NCBI RefSeq assembly: GCF_001662875.1
Contig: NZ_JPVZ01000002.1
Location: 186,001 to 250,000, forward strand
Length of the DNA stretch: 64,000 nt
DNA from: Thalassospira tepidiphila MCCC 1A03514
GTDB lineage: Bacteria; Pseudomonadota; Alphaproteobacteria; Rhodospirillales; Thalassospiraceae
Direction: 5' to 3'
Shown here: positions 35,158 to 45,405 of the stretch, in pieces
Layout: each line of letters opens with the position of its first letter
Position numbering within the stretch: the first letter of the stretch is position 1
The notes under the pieces: generated by a model
The model's input: only the letters and a program-made list of their open reading frames with translations
Told to the model about the DNA's origin: nothing
Databases searched by the model: none
Position numbers and translations under genes: made by a program

Positions 35158-36969
35158 ATGAGCTTGCGCAATATCGCCATCATCGCCCACGTTGACCACG
35201 GCAAAACCACGCTGGTCGATTCCATGTTCCGCCAGTCCGGTGTCTATCGTGACAACCAGCGTGTTGACGAACGCGCCATGGACAGCAACGACCTGGAACG
35301 TGAACGTGGCATCACCATCGTCGCGAAACCGACGGCCGTTCAGTGGGGCGAAACCCGTGTAAACATCGTCGATACCCCGGGCCACGCCGATTTCGGTGGT
35401 GAGGTCGAACGTATCCTGTCCATGGTTGAAGGTGTTGTCCTGCTGGTTGACTCGGCCGAAGGCCCGATGCCGCAGACCAAATTCGTTCTGGGCAAGGCGC
35501 TTAAACTCGGTCTGAAGCCGATTGTTATCATCAACAAGATCGACCGTCCGGACCAGCGCGCCGAGGAAGTCCTCGACGAGATTTTCGATCTGTTCGTATC
35601 GCTCGAAGCATCCGAAGAACAGCTCGACTTCCCGGTTCTCTACGCATCCGGCCGTGACGGCTGGGCAGCTGAAAATCCGGAAGGCCCGAAAGAAAACCTG
35701 ACCCCGCTGATGGAACTGGTTCTGAGCCACGTTCCGGCACCGGACGTTGATGAAAAAGCACCGTTTGCCATGCTGGCAACCATGCTGCATGCCGATAACT
35801 TCCTTGGTCGTATTCTGACCGGCCGTGTTTATCAGGGCCGTGCGAAACTCAACATGCCGGTGAAGGTTATTCGCGGCGATGGCACGGTTGAAACCGGTCG
35901 TCTGTCGAAACTGATGGGTTTCCGCGGTCTGGAACGTGTCCCCCAGGAAGAAGCCGTTGCCGGTGACATCATCGCGATTGCCGGTCTGACCGAAGCAACC
36001 GTGGCTGACACCATCTGCTCCACCGAAGTTACCACCGCAATCGAAAGCCAGCCGATCGATCCGCCGACCCTGGCGATGACCTTCTCGGTCAACAACTCGC
36101 CGCTGGCCGGTCAGGAAGGCGACAAGGTTACCTCGCGCATGATCCGTGCCCGTCTGGAACGCGAAGCCGAAGGCAACATCGCGATCAAGATCGGTGAAAC
36201 CGAAGACAAGGACGCATTCGAGGTTGCCGGTCGTGGCGAACTTCAGCTGGGCGTTCTGGTGGAAACCATGCGTCGCGAAGGCTTCGAACTGTCGATCTCG
36301 CGTCCACGCGTTCTGTTCAAGGAAATCGACGGCGTTCTGTCCGAACCGTTCGAAGAAGTCCAGGTTGACGTTGACGAAGAATATTCCGGCGTCGTGGTCG
36401 AGAAAATGAGCCTGCGCAAGGCTGAAATGACCGACATGCGTTCTTCCGGTGGTGGCAAGACCCGTATCATCTTTATTGCGCCGTCGCGTGGCCTGATCGG
36501 GTATCACGGTGAATTCCTGACCGATACCCGCGGTACCGGCGTTATGAACCGCGTGTTCCATTCCTATGGCCCGGTCAAGGGCTCTATCGCCGGCCGTCGT
36601 AACGGTGCGCTGATCTCCAACGATCAGGGCGAAGCAGTGGCCTATGCCCTGTTTAACCTTGAAGATCGTGGCATCATGTTCATCGAACATGGCGAACGCG
36701 TCTATCAGGGCATGATCATCGGTGAACACAACCGTGACAACGACCTTGAAGTCAACGTGCTCAAGGGCAAGAAGCTGACCAACGTGCGTGCATCGGGCAA
36801 GGACGAAGCTGTTACCCTGACCCCGCCGCGTCGTATGTCGCTTGAAGAAGCGCTGTCTTACATTCAGGACGATGAACTGGTCGAAGTGACCCCGAAAAGC
36901 GTTCGTATCCGTAAGCTGCACCTTGATCCGAACGTGCGTAAGCGCGAAAGCCGCAAGAAAGAAGGCTAA
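35158..36969 (+). CDS. typA: Ribosome-associated GTPase TypA/BipA
   Basis: 603 residues from ATG 35158, with GGAG eight bases upstream. The G domain has [10 protein letters not shown] (G1), RGITI (G2), [14 protein letters not shown] (G3) and NKIDRPDQR (G4). Domain II, EF-G-like domains III and V, and the BipA-specific C-terminal domain ([25 protein letters not shown]) follow. It is a translational GTPase that aids 50S assembly and stress or cold growth. The frame is open upstream to 35104, but conservation begins at [12 protein letters not shown]. Confidence 0.97.
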   Translation: MSLRNIAIIAHVDHGKTTLVDSMFRQSGVYRDNQRVDERAMDSNDLERERGITIVAKPTAVQWGETRVNIVDTPGHADFGGEVERILSMVEGVVLLVDSAEGPMPQTKFVLGKALKLGLKPIVIINKIDRPDQRAEEVLDEIFDLFVSLEASEEQLDFPVLYASGRDGWAAENPEGPKENLTPLMELVLSHVPAPDVDEKAPFAMLATMLHADNFLGRILTGRVYQGRAKLNMPVKVIRGDGTVETGRLSKLMGFRGLERVPQEEAVAGDIIAIAGLTEATVADTICSTEVTTAIESQPIDPPTLAMTFSVNNSPLAGQEGDKVTSRMIRARLEREAEGNIAIKIGETEDKDAFEVAGRGELQLGVLVETMRREGFELSISRPRVLFKEIDGVLSEPFEEVQVDVDEEYSGVVVEKMSLRKAEMTDMRSSGGGKTRIIFIAPSRGLIGYHGEFLTDTRGTGVMNRVFHSYGPVKGSIAGRRNGALISNDQGEAVAYALFNLEDRGIMFIEHGERVYQGMIIGEHNRDNDLEVNVLKGKKLTNVRASGKDEAVTLTPPRRMSLEEALSYIQDDELVEVTPKSVRIRKLHLDPNVRKRESRKKEG

Positions 36970-36994
36970 GCCCTTCTCTTGCCAAGCCGAATTC

Positions 36995-37026
36995 AAAAAG
37001 GCCGGTCCATATGGATCGGCCTTTTT
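36995..37026 (+). terminator. Intrinsic terminator of typA
   Basis: AAAAAGGCCG pairs with CGGCCTTTTT, and the stem continues inward through GTCC/GGAT with one G-U pair around an ATAT loop. It ends in a T run, 25 bp past the typA stop. Confidence 0.92.
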
Positions 37027-37122
37027 GCTGTTCGCGTTTTCGCCACACAGCCCGATGTTTCGGCTTTCCTTAACCTGTTTGCCCTAGCTTCATGACAGCA
37101 TGCTTCAAGTTGGGGGAAATCG

Positions 37123-38688
37123 ATGCGCAGCACAGAAAAACGAAGCTGGGGCGAGGCCTTTGGGGCCTTTATTCATCCGCGCGTGATCACGATGCTGTTT
37201 CTGGGACTGTCGGCCGGCATTCCCATCCTTCTGATTTTCTCCACCCTGTCGATCTGGCTGCGCGAAGCAGGTGTGGATCGTTCCACCGTCACCTATTTCA
37301 GCTGGGCAGCACTTGGCTATTCTTTCAAGTTTGTCTGGGCGCCGCTGATTGACCGTCTGCCCCTGCCGGTTTTGCACGGCATTCTGGGCCGTCGGCGCAG
37401 TTGGCTGATCATTGCCCAGGGCGGCATCATCGCCGCCATCCTGTGGATGGGACTGACCGACCCTGCAGAAAACCTGACCATGATGGCCTTTGCCGCGGTT
37501 GCGCTTGGTTTTGCCTCTGCCACCCAGGACATTGTTATTGACGCCTATCGCATCGAGGCCGCCGATGCCGACCTTCAGGCGATGATGAGTTCGGCCTATA
37601 TAGGTGGTTATCGCATTGGCATGATCGTCGCTGGTGCCGGGGCCCTGACCATTGCCGGATTGTTTGAAGCCGAAGGTACCTATCAACACCATGCCTGGAC
37701 GGTGGCCTATGCCTGCATGGCACTTGCGATGTGTGTGGGCGTGATCACCACCCTTCTTGTCAGCGAGCCCAAGGTCGTAAAGCTCGACAGCAAATATTTC
37801 CACGAAACATCTGACTATGTCCGGTTTCTGGCGATGTTCGGGCTTACCGTGATCGCCTTCATCCTTGCCAATGTCTATGCCGGTGAAATCACCAATCCGC
37901 TAAAAACCGCCCTGACTGACGGCGGCATGATCAGCGAGTTGTCAGGCTTTATTGCCGGTACCGTCAAACTGGCCATTTCGGTCGGATTTGCCATCCTTGT
38001 TGCCTGGCTCACCACCCGGGTTGGCCTGACACCGACCGGCATGGTTCAGGAAACCTATATCTCGCCGGTCAAGGACTTCATTGACCGATATGGCAAGGCC
38101 GCCATCGTCATCCTGGCCCTGATCGGGGTGTATCGCATCGCCGATATCGTTATGGGCGTGATGGCCAACGTGTTTTACACCGACCTTGGTTATTCCAAGG
38201 AAGAAATCGCCGCCGTTTCCAAGACATTCGGCCTGTTCATGACCATTGGCGGCAGTTTCCTGGGCGGGGTTCTGTCTGTCCGCTATGGCGTGGTGCGGAT
38301 CCTGTTTCTTGGCGCGTTGTTATCGGCGATCACCAATGTCCTGTTTGCCTTCATGGCACAGCTTGGCCCCGACACCACGATGTTTGTCGTTGTCATCATG
38401 GCCGATAACTTGTCGGGTGGTCTCGCAACGGCAGCCTTCATCGCCTATCTGTCGGGCCTGACCAATATCTCGTTCACCGCGATGCAGTACGCGATCTTCA
38501 GTTCGATCATGACCCTGTTCCCGAAAATCCTTGCCGGCTTCTCGGGCACGGTGGTTGATGCGGTCGGATATAGCTGGTTCTTTATCGGCACAGCCGTGAT
38601 CGGCATTCCGGTGCTTTATCTCGTTGTTCTGGCCGCGCGCCTGACAGACGTAAAGGACCCCGAAGAACCCAAGACCGCCGAAGCCTGA
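37123..38688 (+). CDS. ampG: AmpG-family muropeptide/MFS permease
   Basis: 521 residues of the major facilitator type with about 12-14 hydrophobic helices. AmpG-like features are the N-terminal GLSAGIPILLIFSTLSIWLREAG, WAPLIDRLPLPVL(H)GILGRRRSWL between helices 2 and 4, and SATQDIVIDAYRIE. The family brings GlcNAc-anhydroMurNAc peptides from the periplasm into the cytoplasm for cell-wall recycling. GGGGGAA precedes the ATG. It is flanked by terminators on both sides, so it is a single-gene unit. Confidence 0.88.
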   Translation: MRSTEKRSWGEAFGAFIHPRVITMLFLGLSAGIPILLIFSTLSIWLREAGVDRSTVTYFSWAALGYSFKFVWAPLIDRLPLPVLHGILGRRRSWLIIAQGGIIAAILWMGLTDPAENLTMMAFAAVALGFASATQDIVIDAYRIEAADADLQAMMSSAYIGGYRIGMIVAGAGALTIAGLFEAEGTYQHHAWTVAYACMALAMCVGVITTLLVSEPKVVKLDSKYFHETSDYVRFLAMFGLTVIAFILANVYAGEITNPLKTALTDGGMISELSGFIAGTVKLAISVGFAILVAWLTTRVGLTPTGMVQETYISPVKDFIDRYGKAAIVILALIGVYRIADIVMGVMANVFYTDLGYSKEEIAAVSKTFGLFMTIGGSFLGGVLSVRYGVVRILFLGALLSAITNVLFAFMAQLGPDTTMFVVVIMADNLSGGLATAAFIAYLSGLTNISFTAMQYAIFSSIMTLFPKILAGFSGTVVDAVGYSWFFIGTAVIGIPVLYLVVLAARLTDVKDPEEPKTAEA

Positions 38689-38738
38689 TCAGGCCAAAAG
38701 CCCCACTCGGTCTACCGAAGGGTCCACTATCCCAAAAC

Positions 38739-38772
38739 AAAACCGGACGCCCAATCAGGCGTCCGGTTTTTT
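38739..38772. terminator. Bidirectional terminator between ampG and ptsN
   Basis: AACCGGACGCC (38741-38751) pairs perfectly with GGCGTCCGGTT (38758-38768), flanked by A and T runs that extend the stem. It lies between the convergent ampG and ptsN genes. Confidence 0.92.
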
Positions 38773-38818
38773 AAATCTTGTGTCTGTTACGGGGGTTACC
38801 CGCCACTCACTGACCTTT

Positions 38819-39325
38819 TCAGGCGGCCTGTTCGGCCTCGTCCTGGGTCAGCAATGCGTAAATCGCATCTGCAGATCCGGCACCGCGGAGCTTGTCGCAC
38901 ATGCCCTGGTTGCGCAGCAGACGGGAAATCCGTGCCAGTGCCTTCAGGTGATCAGCACCGGCTTCTTCGGGCGCAATCAGCATGCAGAAAAGGTCGACCG
39001 GGTGTTCATCAACCGCGTCAAACTCGATCGGATTGCCTGCACGGGCAAAGACCATATACAGGCGGTCCAGATCATTGAGCTTGCCATGCGGAATCGCGAC
39101 ACCGCCACCGACACCGGTACTGCCAAGCTTTTCACGGTCAAGCAGGACAGAGAAAATCTCGCTTGCAGGGCGGCCGGTAACTTCGGCGGCCTTTTCGGCA
39201 AGTTCCTCAAGCACAGCCTTCTTCGCACCGGCACGCAGTGCCGGAATAACTCCGGACGGAGTAAGAATAGATGATATGTCCATTTTTCGCGTTGCGTTGT
39301 TTGGCTCGGAATCTGTGTCTGTCAC
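38819..39325 (-). CDS. ptsN: PTS IIA-like nitrogen regulatory protein PtsN
   Basis: 168 residues of the EIIA-Ntr fold: MDISSILTPSGVIPAL, then LLDREKLGSTGVGGGVAIPHGKL with the phosphorylated His80, and a C-terminal RISRLLRN. It acts in the nitrogen-related phosphotransferase chain and affects potassium transport and stress signalling. The GTG at 39325 overlaps the hpf stop (GTGA), implying coupling; ATG 39283 (14 codons later) is where conservation begins and is an alternative start. It is the last gene of the rpoN operon. Confidence 0.93.
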   Translation of the reverse strand: MTDTDSEPNNATRKMDISSILTPSGVIPALRAGAKKAVLEELAEKAAEVTGRPASEIFSVLLDREKLGSTGVGGGVAIPHGKLNDLDRLYMVFARAGNPIEFDAVDEHPVDLFCMLIAPEEAGADHLKALARISRLLRNQGMCDKLRGAGSADAIYALLTQDEAEQAA

Positions 39326-39918
39326 GCGCCACTCGCTTCATTATCGTTTGGGTCCAACCAGCCGATATTTCCGTCCGAGCGACGATATACAACGTTCAGT
39401 CCGCCATGTTTGCCATTCCGGAACATAAGCGCCGGAATGTCCCCCAAGTCGAGCCGCATGACAGCTTCCCCAACGGAAAGCGTATCGATGCGATCGGGTG
39501 TCTCGGCAACAATCACTGGCTCGAAACCATTTGTGTGATTATCGTCCGTTTGATCTTCATCTTCCTGTGCGATCACATAGTGGATCGCCTCCAGGCGAGC
39601 CTCCTCATAGTGGTCACGGGTTGCGTGATGGTCACGCAGGCGTCGTTTATAACGCCGCAACTGTTTGGCCACTCTGTCACAGGCTGCATCAAACGCGGGA
39701 TAAACCTCGTTCGCTGATGCCTTGGCCTGAACCATCATGCCCTTGCCGACATGGACCGAAATCTGCGCGTGATAGAGATGTGCCTGTTTGGTGACAGTCA
39801 CCGTGGCTTCAATCGCGTGATCGAAATACTTCTCTACTGCAGGGTCCAAGGTCTCGACGACGTGCTGGCGAAAAGCATCGCCAACGTCAAGTTGCTTACC
39901 GATAACCGTAATTTGCAT
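39322..39918 (-). CDS. hpf: Ribosome hibernation promoting factor, long form
   Basis: 198 residues from ATG 39918 (MQITVIGKQLDVG). The N-terminal RaiA/S30AE domain (residues 1-100) includes VGKGMMVQAKASANEVYPAFDAACDRVAKQLRRYK-type helices. After an acidic linker, the C-terminal dimerisation domain (~140-195) contains DRIDTLSVGEAVMRLDLGDIPALMFRN. Long HPF pairs ribosomes into 100S dimers in stationary phase. It follows rpoN and overlaps ptsN, the classical order. Confidence 0.93.
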   Translation of the reverse strand: MQITVIGKQLDVGDAFRQHVVETLDPAVEKYFDHAIEATVTVTKQAHLYHAQISVHVGKGMMVQAKASANEVYPAFDAACDRVAKQLRRYKRRLRDHHATRDHYEEARLEAIHYVIAQEDEDQTDDNHTNGFEPVIVAETPDRIDTLSVGEAVMRLDLGDIPALMFRNGKHGGLNVVYRRSDGNIGWLDPNDNEASGA

Positions 39919-40068
39919 GGATCGCCTATCCCCGGTTGAGTGACATACCAGTTTGGTGCCCCTCTCGTAGGTGGGCGCACCATATTCCCTCGTCATTACC
40001 AAGTCAAGATATGGGTATGTTCCCTTGAATTACAGCACCTTAAGGTGCGTTTTTTCGATAAATTCGTG

Positions 40069-41649
40069 CTAGGAAGCACGTGATTTTTTCTCGCGCCGAC
40101 GCTGCACTGACGATGGGATGCGCATCGCTTCGCGGTATTTTGCCACTGTTCGACGCGCGATGTCGATCCCTTCCTTGCCCAGAAGCTCAACCAGTTTGTC
40201 ATCCGACAAAATCTTCTTGGGTTCTTCGTTGTCGATCAAGGACTTGATCCGGTGACGCACCGCTTCGGACGAATAGGCGTCCCCACCATCTGAAGATGAA
40301 ATTGCCGTGGTGAAGAAATATTTCAGCTCGAACATGCCGCGCGGTGTTGCCATGAACTTGCCGTTGGTTACACGTGAAACCGTACTTTCATGCATGCCGA
40401 TTGCTTCGGCGATGTCGCGCAGGATCAGTGGCCGCAGATGCGCAACCCCGTGGGTAAAGAACCCGTCCTGCTGGCGCACGATTTCGCTGGCGACCTTCAT
40501 GATCGTGGTCGCACGCTGATGCAGCGCCTTGACCAGCCAATTCGCACTTTGCAGCTTCTCACTCATGAAGCCGCGCTCTTCGCGATCACGCAAACCCGAC
40601 CCGATCTGGGCGACATAGTCTTCATTGACCAGAACCCGCGGCAGGGCTTCGGAATTCAGTTCCAGGTGCCAGTTGCCATTGCCCGCCGCACGCATCAAAA
40701 CGTCCGGGATCACCGGGGTTGCGATTTCGCCATCGGCGGTCTTGCCCGGGCGCGGATCAAGGGTTTTGATCTCGGCGATCATGTCATGGAGATCATCCGA
40801 ATCGACGCCGCACACCCGACGCAGGCGATCAAAGTCCCGCTTGGCCAGCAAATCAAGATTGGCCAGAAGGGCCGCCATCGCCGGATCAAACCGGTTGAGT
40901 TCGCGCAGTTGCAATTCCAGACATTCCGCCAGATCGCGGGCAAAAATGCCAACCGGGTCAAAGCCCTGCATGACCTTCAGAACGCGTTCGACATCCGCGA
41001 TATCGCATTCAAGGGATTCGGAAACTTCATCAAGATCGCCGCTGATATAGCCATTTTCATCAAGCATATCGATCAGGTAACTGCCGATCATACGCGACGT
41101 GGCATCGGCAAAAGCGATATTGAGCTGATCATCAAGGGTCTGGCGCAATGTCGCTTCATCGGCCAGCGTTTGCTCAAGCCCCGGAAGGTCATCCCCACCT
41201 GCGGCCGAACCGCCGGCACCGCCACCCGCACCCCCGCTATAGGGCGCGGAATAATCATGACTGCCTGAAACCGGTTCACCGTTGCGGGTGATTTCACCCT
41301 CGCCGCCATAAAGCGCGTCGCTTGAAACATCCAGCGGGCCGTCATCACTGCCCATGGTTTCGCTGGACGTCAGGCGATCGGTGCCGAACCGGTCATCGCG
41401 GTCAGTGAAATTGTCGTTTGATCGGCTATCAAGGCCTTCATCGCCATTGCCAACCGCACCATCACCGGCCTCGGCATAGGTCTGGCCGGGATCGGCCCGC
41501 TCCAACAGCGGGTTTTCCATCAGTTCACTGTCGATGAAATTGGAAAGCTCAATATTATTGAATTGCAGCAGTTTGATTGCCTGCTGCAGCTGGGGAGTCA
41601 TGACAAGTGACTGGGACTGGCGTAGATCCAGACGCGCCTTCAGGGCCAT
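40069..41649 (-). CDS. rpoN: RNA polymerase sigma-54 factor
   Basis: 526 residues. Region I has the activator-interacting LRQSQSLVMTPQLQQAIKLLQ and ELMENPLLE. Region II is long, acidic and Gly-rich (GGAGGGAGGSAAGGDD). The core-binding domain follows, then the HTH (IGMHESTVSRVTNGKFM). The RpoN box at the C-terminus reads ARRTVAKYREAM. It directs enhancer-dependent transcription from -24/-12 promoters. It lies downstream of lptB on the same strand with a 64-bp gap. Confidence 0.97.
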   Translation of the reverse strand: MALKARLDLRQSQSLVMTPQLQQAIKLLQFNNIELSNFIDSELMENPLLERADPGQTYAEAGDGAVGNGDEGLDSRSNDNFTDRDDRFGTDRLTSSETMGSDDGPLDVSSDALYGGEGEITRNGEPVSGSHDYSAPYSGGAGGGAGGSAAGGDDLPGLEQTLADEATLRQTLDDQLNIAFADATSRMIGSYLIDMLDENGYISGDLDEVSESLECDIADVERVLKVMQGFDPVGIFARDLAECLELQLRELNRFDPAMAALLANLDLLAKRDFDRLRRVCGVDSDDLHDMIAEIKTLDPRPGKTADGEIATPVIPDVLMRAAGNGNWHLELNSEALPRVLVNEDYVAQIGSGLRDREERGFMSEKLQSANWLVKALHQRATTIMKVASEIVRQQDGFFTHGVAHLRPLILRDIAEAIGMHESTVSRVTNGKFMATPRGMFELKYFFTTAISSSDGGDAYSSEAVRHRIKSLIDNEEPKKILSDDKLVELLGKEGIDIARRTVAKYREAMRIPSSVQRRREKKSRAS

Positions 41650-41713
41650 TTATGCACTACCCCGTGTCAATCCGAACTCCCCCTAGACTTGGTTGACGGT
41701 CTGGTGGGTGTTA

Positions 41714-42547
41714 TCAAAGGCTGAAACGATCGCCCAGATAAACCCTTCGTACATCGTCGTTTCTGACGATTTCCTCAGGACCACCTTCCATCAGAACCCG
41801 ACCATCATGCAAGATATATGCCCGGTCGATAATGTCTAGAGTCTCGCGCACATTGTGGTCAGTAATCAAGACCCCAATGCCACGATCTTTCAGATGACGT
41901 ACAAGATCGCGAATATCACCCACTGCAATCGGGTCAATCCCGGCAAGTGGTTCATCAAGCAGAACAAAGTTCGGATGGGCTGCCAAGGCACGCGCGATCT
42001 CGCAACGGCGACGTTCCCCGCCCGAAAGGGCCAGAGCCGGTGTGCGGCGCAAATGTTCGATGGCAAATTCTGCCAGAAGGTCTTCAAGCGACTGTTCGCG
42101 CTTGATGCGGTCATCCTCGACCACTTCAAGCACGGCCATGATGTTCTGTTCAACCGTCATACCGCGGAAGATCGAGGCTTCCTGCGGCAAATAGCCGATT
42201 CCCATGCGCGCACGCTGATACATCGGCATCATGGTGATATCGCGCCCATCAAGGGAAATCGTGCCACGGTCTGCGGCAATCAGGCCGGTAATGATATAGA
42301 AACTGGTGGTCTTGCCGGCCCCGTTCGGCCCCAGAAGACCGACCGCTTCGCCGCGCTGCACCGAAACCGAGACATCTTTCAGCACCGGGCGCTTTTTAAA
42401 GCTCTTGCCCAGATTATGCGCCACAAGACCCTTGTTGGTGGTGATCAGGCGCGGGCCGCTTGCCCCGCCTTCAGTTGGCTGTGCGCTGCCAGATACAGCT
42501 GTCGCCTTTGCGTTGTCGGATTTTACGCTTTTGCGCGACCAGAACAA
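41714..42547 (-). CDS. lptB: LPS export ABC transporter ATP-binding protein LptB
   Basis: 277 residues. Walker A is GPNGAGKTT, the Q-loop is [18 protein letters not shown], the signature is LSGGERRR, Walker B is [13 protein letters not shown] and the switch His is in LITDHNVRE. LptB2 with LptFG extracts LPS from the inner membrane. It carries an extra ~40-residue polar N-terminus compared with E. coli LptB. The start appears to be a TTG at 42547 with AAGG about eight bases upstream. It follows lptA by 14 bp. Confidence 0.95.
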   Translation of the reverse strand: MFWSRKSVKSDNAKATAVSGSAQPTEGGASGPRLITTNKGLVAHNLGKSFKKRPVLKDVSVSVQRGEAVGLLGPNGAGKTTSFYIITGLIAADRGTISLDGRDITMMPMYQRARMGIGYLPQEASIFRGMTVEQNIMAVLEVVEDDRIKREQSLEDLLAEFAIEHLRRTPALALSGGERRRCEIARALAAHPNFVLLDEPLAGIDPIAVGDIRDLVRHLKDRGIGVLITDHNVRETLDIIDRAYILHDGRVLMEGGPEEIVRNDDVRRVYLGDRFSL

Positions 42548-42561
42548 ATGACCGACCTTTC

Positions 42562-43455
42562 TCAGTTACCGGTCCCGGCATCGGCCGGGCTGTTGTTTTC
42601 GTCTTTTTGCGGAACCAGAAGGCCCCGAACGCGGGTTTTGCCATCGCCATTACCGTCAGCCGTCAGACGACTGATCCCGGTATTCAGATCGACCACGGCA
42701 CGATCCCCGTTCAACTGGTTCTCCCCGCGGGTGATCTTAACCGATCCGATAAGGGTGGCGATACCTGTTTTCGCATCATAAACACCCTGATCGCCGACAA
42801 CAAACTCTGTTGCTGTGCGAATATTCACATTGCCCTGCCCGTCAATGCGGCGCAATTCATTTGCGCCATCCGAACCGGCCTCAAAGCGCGCGGTCAAAAC
42901 ATCACCGCGCAGCGTGCGATCTTCGGACACCGCAACCGCATCACCGCGTGCAACCGCGACACGCTCCGTCTCCCAATATTCAAGGCTGTCGCGCGCGGTC
43001 AGGGTTTCATTGGGCGTGCTGTATTTAAGGTTATCACCGGTCAGAACAACCACGGCCTCGTCAATGTCATAGACCGCTCGATCACCGACCGCGACATCGG
43101 TATCGGACGACAATTTGACATTGCCAACCGCAATGATGCGGTAAATCTCGCTACTGCCGTCGCGATCACGATAGAGCGCCTGCAACTCGTCGGCATCGAC
43201 GCGCGAGGAACCCCGTTTGGCCACCGCATTGCCACGGGCAATCAGGATCTGTTCATTGCGGCGCCATTCGATGCCGTTATCAGACTCGACTTCAAGTCCG
43301 CCACTGCCGTTCTGGGCCAAACCCAACGGATTGGCCGCAGCATCCTTTGCCATGGCCGACAGGCCAAGCGCGGCCGCACCCAGCATAAGGCCCCCCAGCA
43401 AAAGGGGTGTCAGCAGCGTTCCAGTCTTGCGGGCGAGATGCGGCATCGCAATCAT
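42562..43455 (-). CDS. lptA: LPS transport periplasmic protein LptA (OstA-like)
   Basis: 297 residues, longer than E. coli LptA (about 185). A Sec signal peptide (residues ~1-36) precedes repeated OstA beta-jellyroll units: [67 protein letters not shown]. The repeats and length suggest two OstA domains, or the longer periplasmic bridge seen in alphaproteobacteria. It carries LPS across the periplasm between LptC and LptD. GAGAGGGA precedes the ATG. Confidence 0.93.
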   Translation of the reverse strand: MIAMPHLARKTGTLLTPLLLGGLMLGAAALGLSAMAKDAAANPLGLAQNGSGGLEVESDNGIEWRRNEQILIARGNAVAKRGSSRVDADELQALYRDRDGSSEIYRIIAVGNVKLSSDTDVAVGDRAVYDIDEAVVVLTGDNLKYSTPNETLTARDSLEYWETERVAVARGDAVAVSEDRTLRGDVLTARFEAGSDGANELRRIDGQGNVNIRTATEFVVGDQGVYDAKTGIATLIGSVKITRGENQLNGDRAVVDLNTGISRLTADGNGDGKTRVRGLLVPQKDENNSPADAGTGN

Positions 43456-43465
43456 GACTTCCCTC

Positions 43466-44221
43466 TCATTGCTCCGTCGAATTCAATGCACTGTCGAAAA
43501 CCACCAGCCGGGATTTCCCCAAAAAGCGGATCACCGCCCCCTTGTCTTCAAGCTCAAACCCGGAATCCGATGCAATGGTGCCAAACGGCCCCTGCCCGTC
43601 AACCGGCACATCACCGCTGGCACTGCCGGAATTCATGGCGATTTCAGCTTCCTCGGTGTGAATTTCAAAACCGTTGTCGTGGTACATATTGACCGTACCC
43701 ACCAGATCAAGCATCCCGTCGGTTTCGGTATAGAAGCCTTCGTTGGCGGTCATCGCAATCCACGATCCGTCATTCAGCGTGATGTCGGCCTGCGGACCGG
43801 ACAGATAGACATGATCGGGCCGTGTTTCGGTTGCGTCAGTTTCCACCGCTTCGCTGGCGGTCACCGTGAAGGGCTGGCGATTGCCATCCACGCCAAAGAA
43901 GCGCGGATTGCTCATCGCAACATTTTCCATCAGATCCTCGGGCGAGGTCGAAAAGCCAAGCCGAAAACCACTATCCTGAACCTGTTCGATCTGCGGCCAC
44001 AAAACCACCAGCGCCATGATCGTCATTGCGATCAGCGGCAGCACGAATTTCAGCATATTGACGATGACACGCCGGAACGGATTGATCCGCACATTGCGCC
44101 GGGCCGAGGGCATGCGATCACGCGAAAAGCCACGCTCTTGGCGCGCCTGACGTTCGTCATGCGCTGCTGCCTTCTGGCTTTTTTCGCGGTCTTCGAACTG
44201 TGGCGTGCCCTCTATGCTCAT
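43466..44221 (-). CDS. lptC: LPS export system protein LptC
   Basis: 251 residues. A charged ~50-residue cytoplasmic N-terminus is followed by one transmembrane helix (MLKFVLPLIAMTIMALVVLWP, about 56-76) and a periplasmic jellyroll domain (GNRQPFTVTASEAVE, LSGPQADITLNDGSWIAMTANEGFY). It hands LPS from LptBFG to LptA. Its ATG lies three bases after the kdsD stop with GGGGTGG upstream, so it is tightly co-transcribed. Confidence 0.92.
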   Translation of the reverse strand: MSIEGTPQFEDREKSQKAAAHDERQARQERGFSRDRMPSARRNVRINPFRRVIVNMLKFVLPLIAMTIMALVVLWPQIEQVQDSGFRLGFSTSPEDLMENVAMSNPRFFGVDGNRQPFTVTASEAVETDATETRPDHVYLSGPQADITLNDGSWIAMTANEGFYTETDGMLDLVGTVNMYHDNGFEIHTEEAEIAMNSGSASGDVPVDGQGPFGTIASDSGFELEDKGAVIRFLGKSRLVVFDSALNSTEQ

Positions 44222-44224
44222 GCG

Positions 44225-45244
44225 TTATGCCACCCCAACGCGCAACAGATCATGGATATGAACAAGGCCCACCGGCACACCACCGTCATCCAAGACAAAC
44301 AGGGATGTAATCGAACGATCATTCATGATGGCTAGTGCCTCAACCGCCAGGGCATCAGCACTGGTCACTTTCGGCCCAGTGGTCATGACATCACCCACCT
44401 TCATCGCCACCAGATTATCGGCCATGTGACGACGCAAGTCGCCATCGGTCACGATCCCGGCCAGAACACCGGCATCATCAACCACACCGACACAACCAAA
44501 CGAATGGCTGGTCATGGTTACAAGCGCCTCGGCCATCAGGGCATCGGGCGAAATCAGCGGCAGGGTATCAACCCCGTGCATCACATCATGGACATGCAGC
44601 AACCGCTGACCCAGCTTGCCACCGGGGTGGAACGTGCGGAAATCTTCGGATGAAAAGCCGCGCCGCTCCATCAATGTCACCGCCAGCGCATCGGCAAGGG
44701 CCAGCATGGCGGTGGTTGATGTCGTCGGTGCCTGCTTGTTCGGGCAGGCTTCCGGGCTTGCCGGCAGGACCAGCGGGCAATCGGACTGCTTGGCAAGCGA
44801 GCTTTCCGGTTTGCGGGTCATGCCAATCAACGGCACGTTAAAGCGCCGGGTAAAGGCAATGATATCGGACAGTTCCGGGGTTTCGCCCGAATTGGACAGG
44901 GCCAGAACCGCATCATCCTTGCCAATCATGCCCAGATCACCGTGGCTGGCCTCGGCCGGATGCACGAAAAAGGACGGGGTACCGGTCGAGGCAAAGGTCG
45001 CGGCAATTTTCTTGGCAATATGGCCGCTTTTGCCCATGCCGGTGACAACCAGACGGCCTTTCAGGCCCTCGATCAGGTTGATAACGTTGCAGAACTCACC
45101 ATTAAGCGAGTCTGCAAGCTCGCGCAGCGCATTGGCCTCGATATCAAGAACACGGCGCGCGATGGCAAGATCGGCGTCACTCGCCGGTGCTGGCACTTTG
45201 GGGGACTCGTTTGAGATGTCTTTTGAGACTGGGGTCACTGTCAT
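44225..45244 (-). CDS. kdsD: Arabinose-5-phosphate isomerase
   Basis: About 339 residues. The SIS domain (residues ~45-180) has VVTGMGKSGHIAKKIAATFASTGTPS-type phosphosugar binding and LALSNSGETPE; a conserved HPGGKLG follows. Two CBS domains occupy the C-terminus. It converts ribulose 5-phosphate to arabinose 5-phosphate for Kdo synthesis. ATG 45244 is preferred because the 16 residues before it (from ATG 45292) look unstructured; neither start has a strong RBS. kdsC is not next to it, unlike in E. coli. Confidence 0.92.
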   Translation of the reverse strand: MTVTPVSKDISNESPKVPAPASDADLAIARRVLDIEANALRELADSLNGEFCNVINLIEGLKGRLVVTGMGKSGHIAKKIAATFASTGTPSFFVHPAEASHGDLGMIGKDDAVLALSNSGETPELSDIIAFTRRFNVPLIGMTRKPESSLAKQSDCPLVLPASPEACPNKQAPTTSTTAMLALADALAVTLMERRGFSSEDFRTFHPGGKLGQRLLHVHDVMHGVDTLPLISPDALMAEALVTMTSHSFGCVGVVDDAGVLAGIVTDGDLRRHMADNLVAMKVGDVMTTGPKVTSADALAVEALAIMNDRSITSLFVLDDGGVPVGLVHIHDLLRVGVA

Positions 45245-45405
45245 CTGTTTCTTGTTAGCGTTTCCCGCCCGGAGGTAGGCTATTTGACCCATCTTGCAAG
45301 ATCATTGGGCCAAAACTATGAACCCGGTTGGCGTGGGGGTCAATTCTATTGCATCCCCCATACACCGCCAATCTTCACAGATGGTTAACCGACCCTATGC
45401 CGAAC

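Noticed and set aside
35137-36996. A 619-codon open frame on the minus strand opposite typA
   Set aside because: Complete shadow of typA, which has all GTPase motifs.
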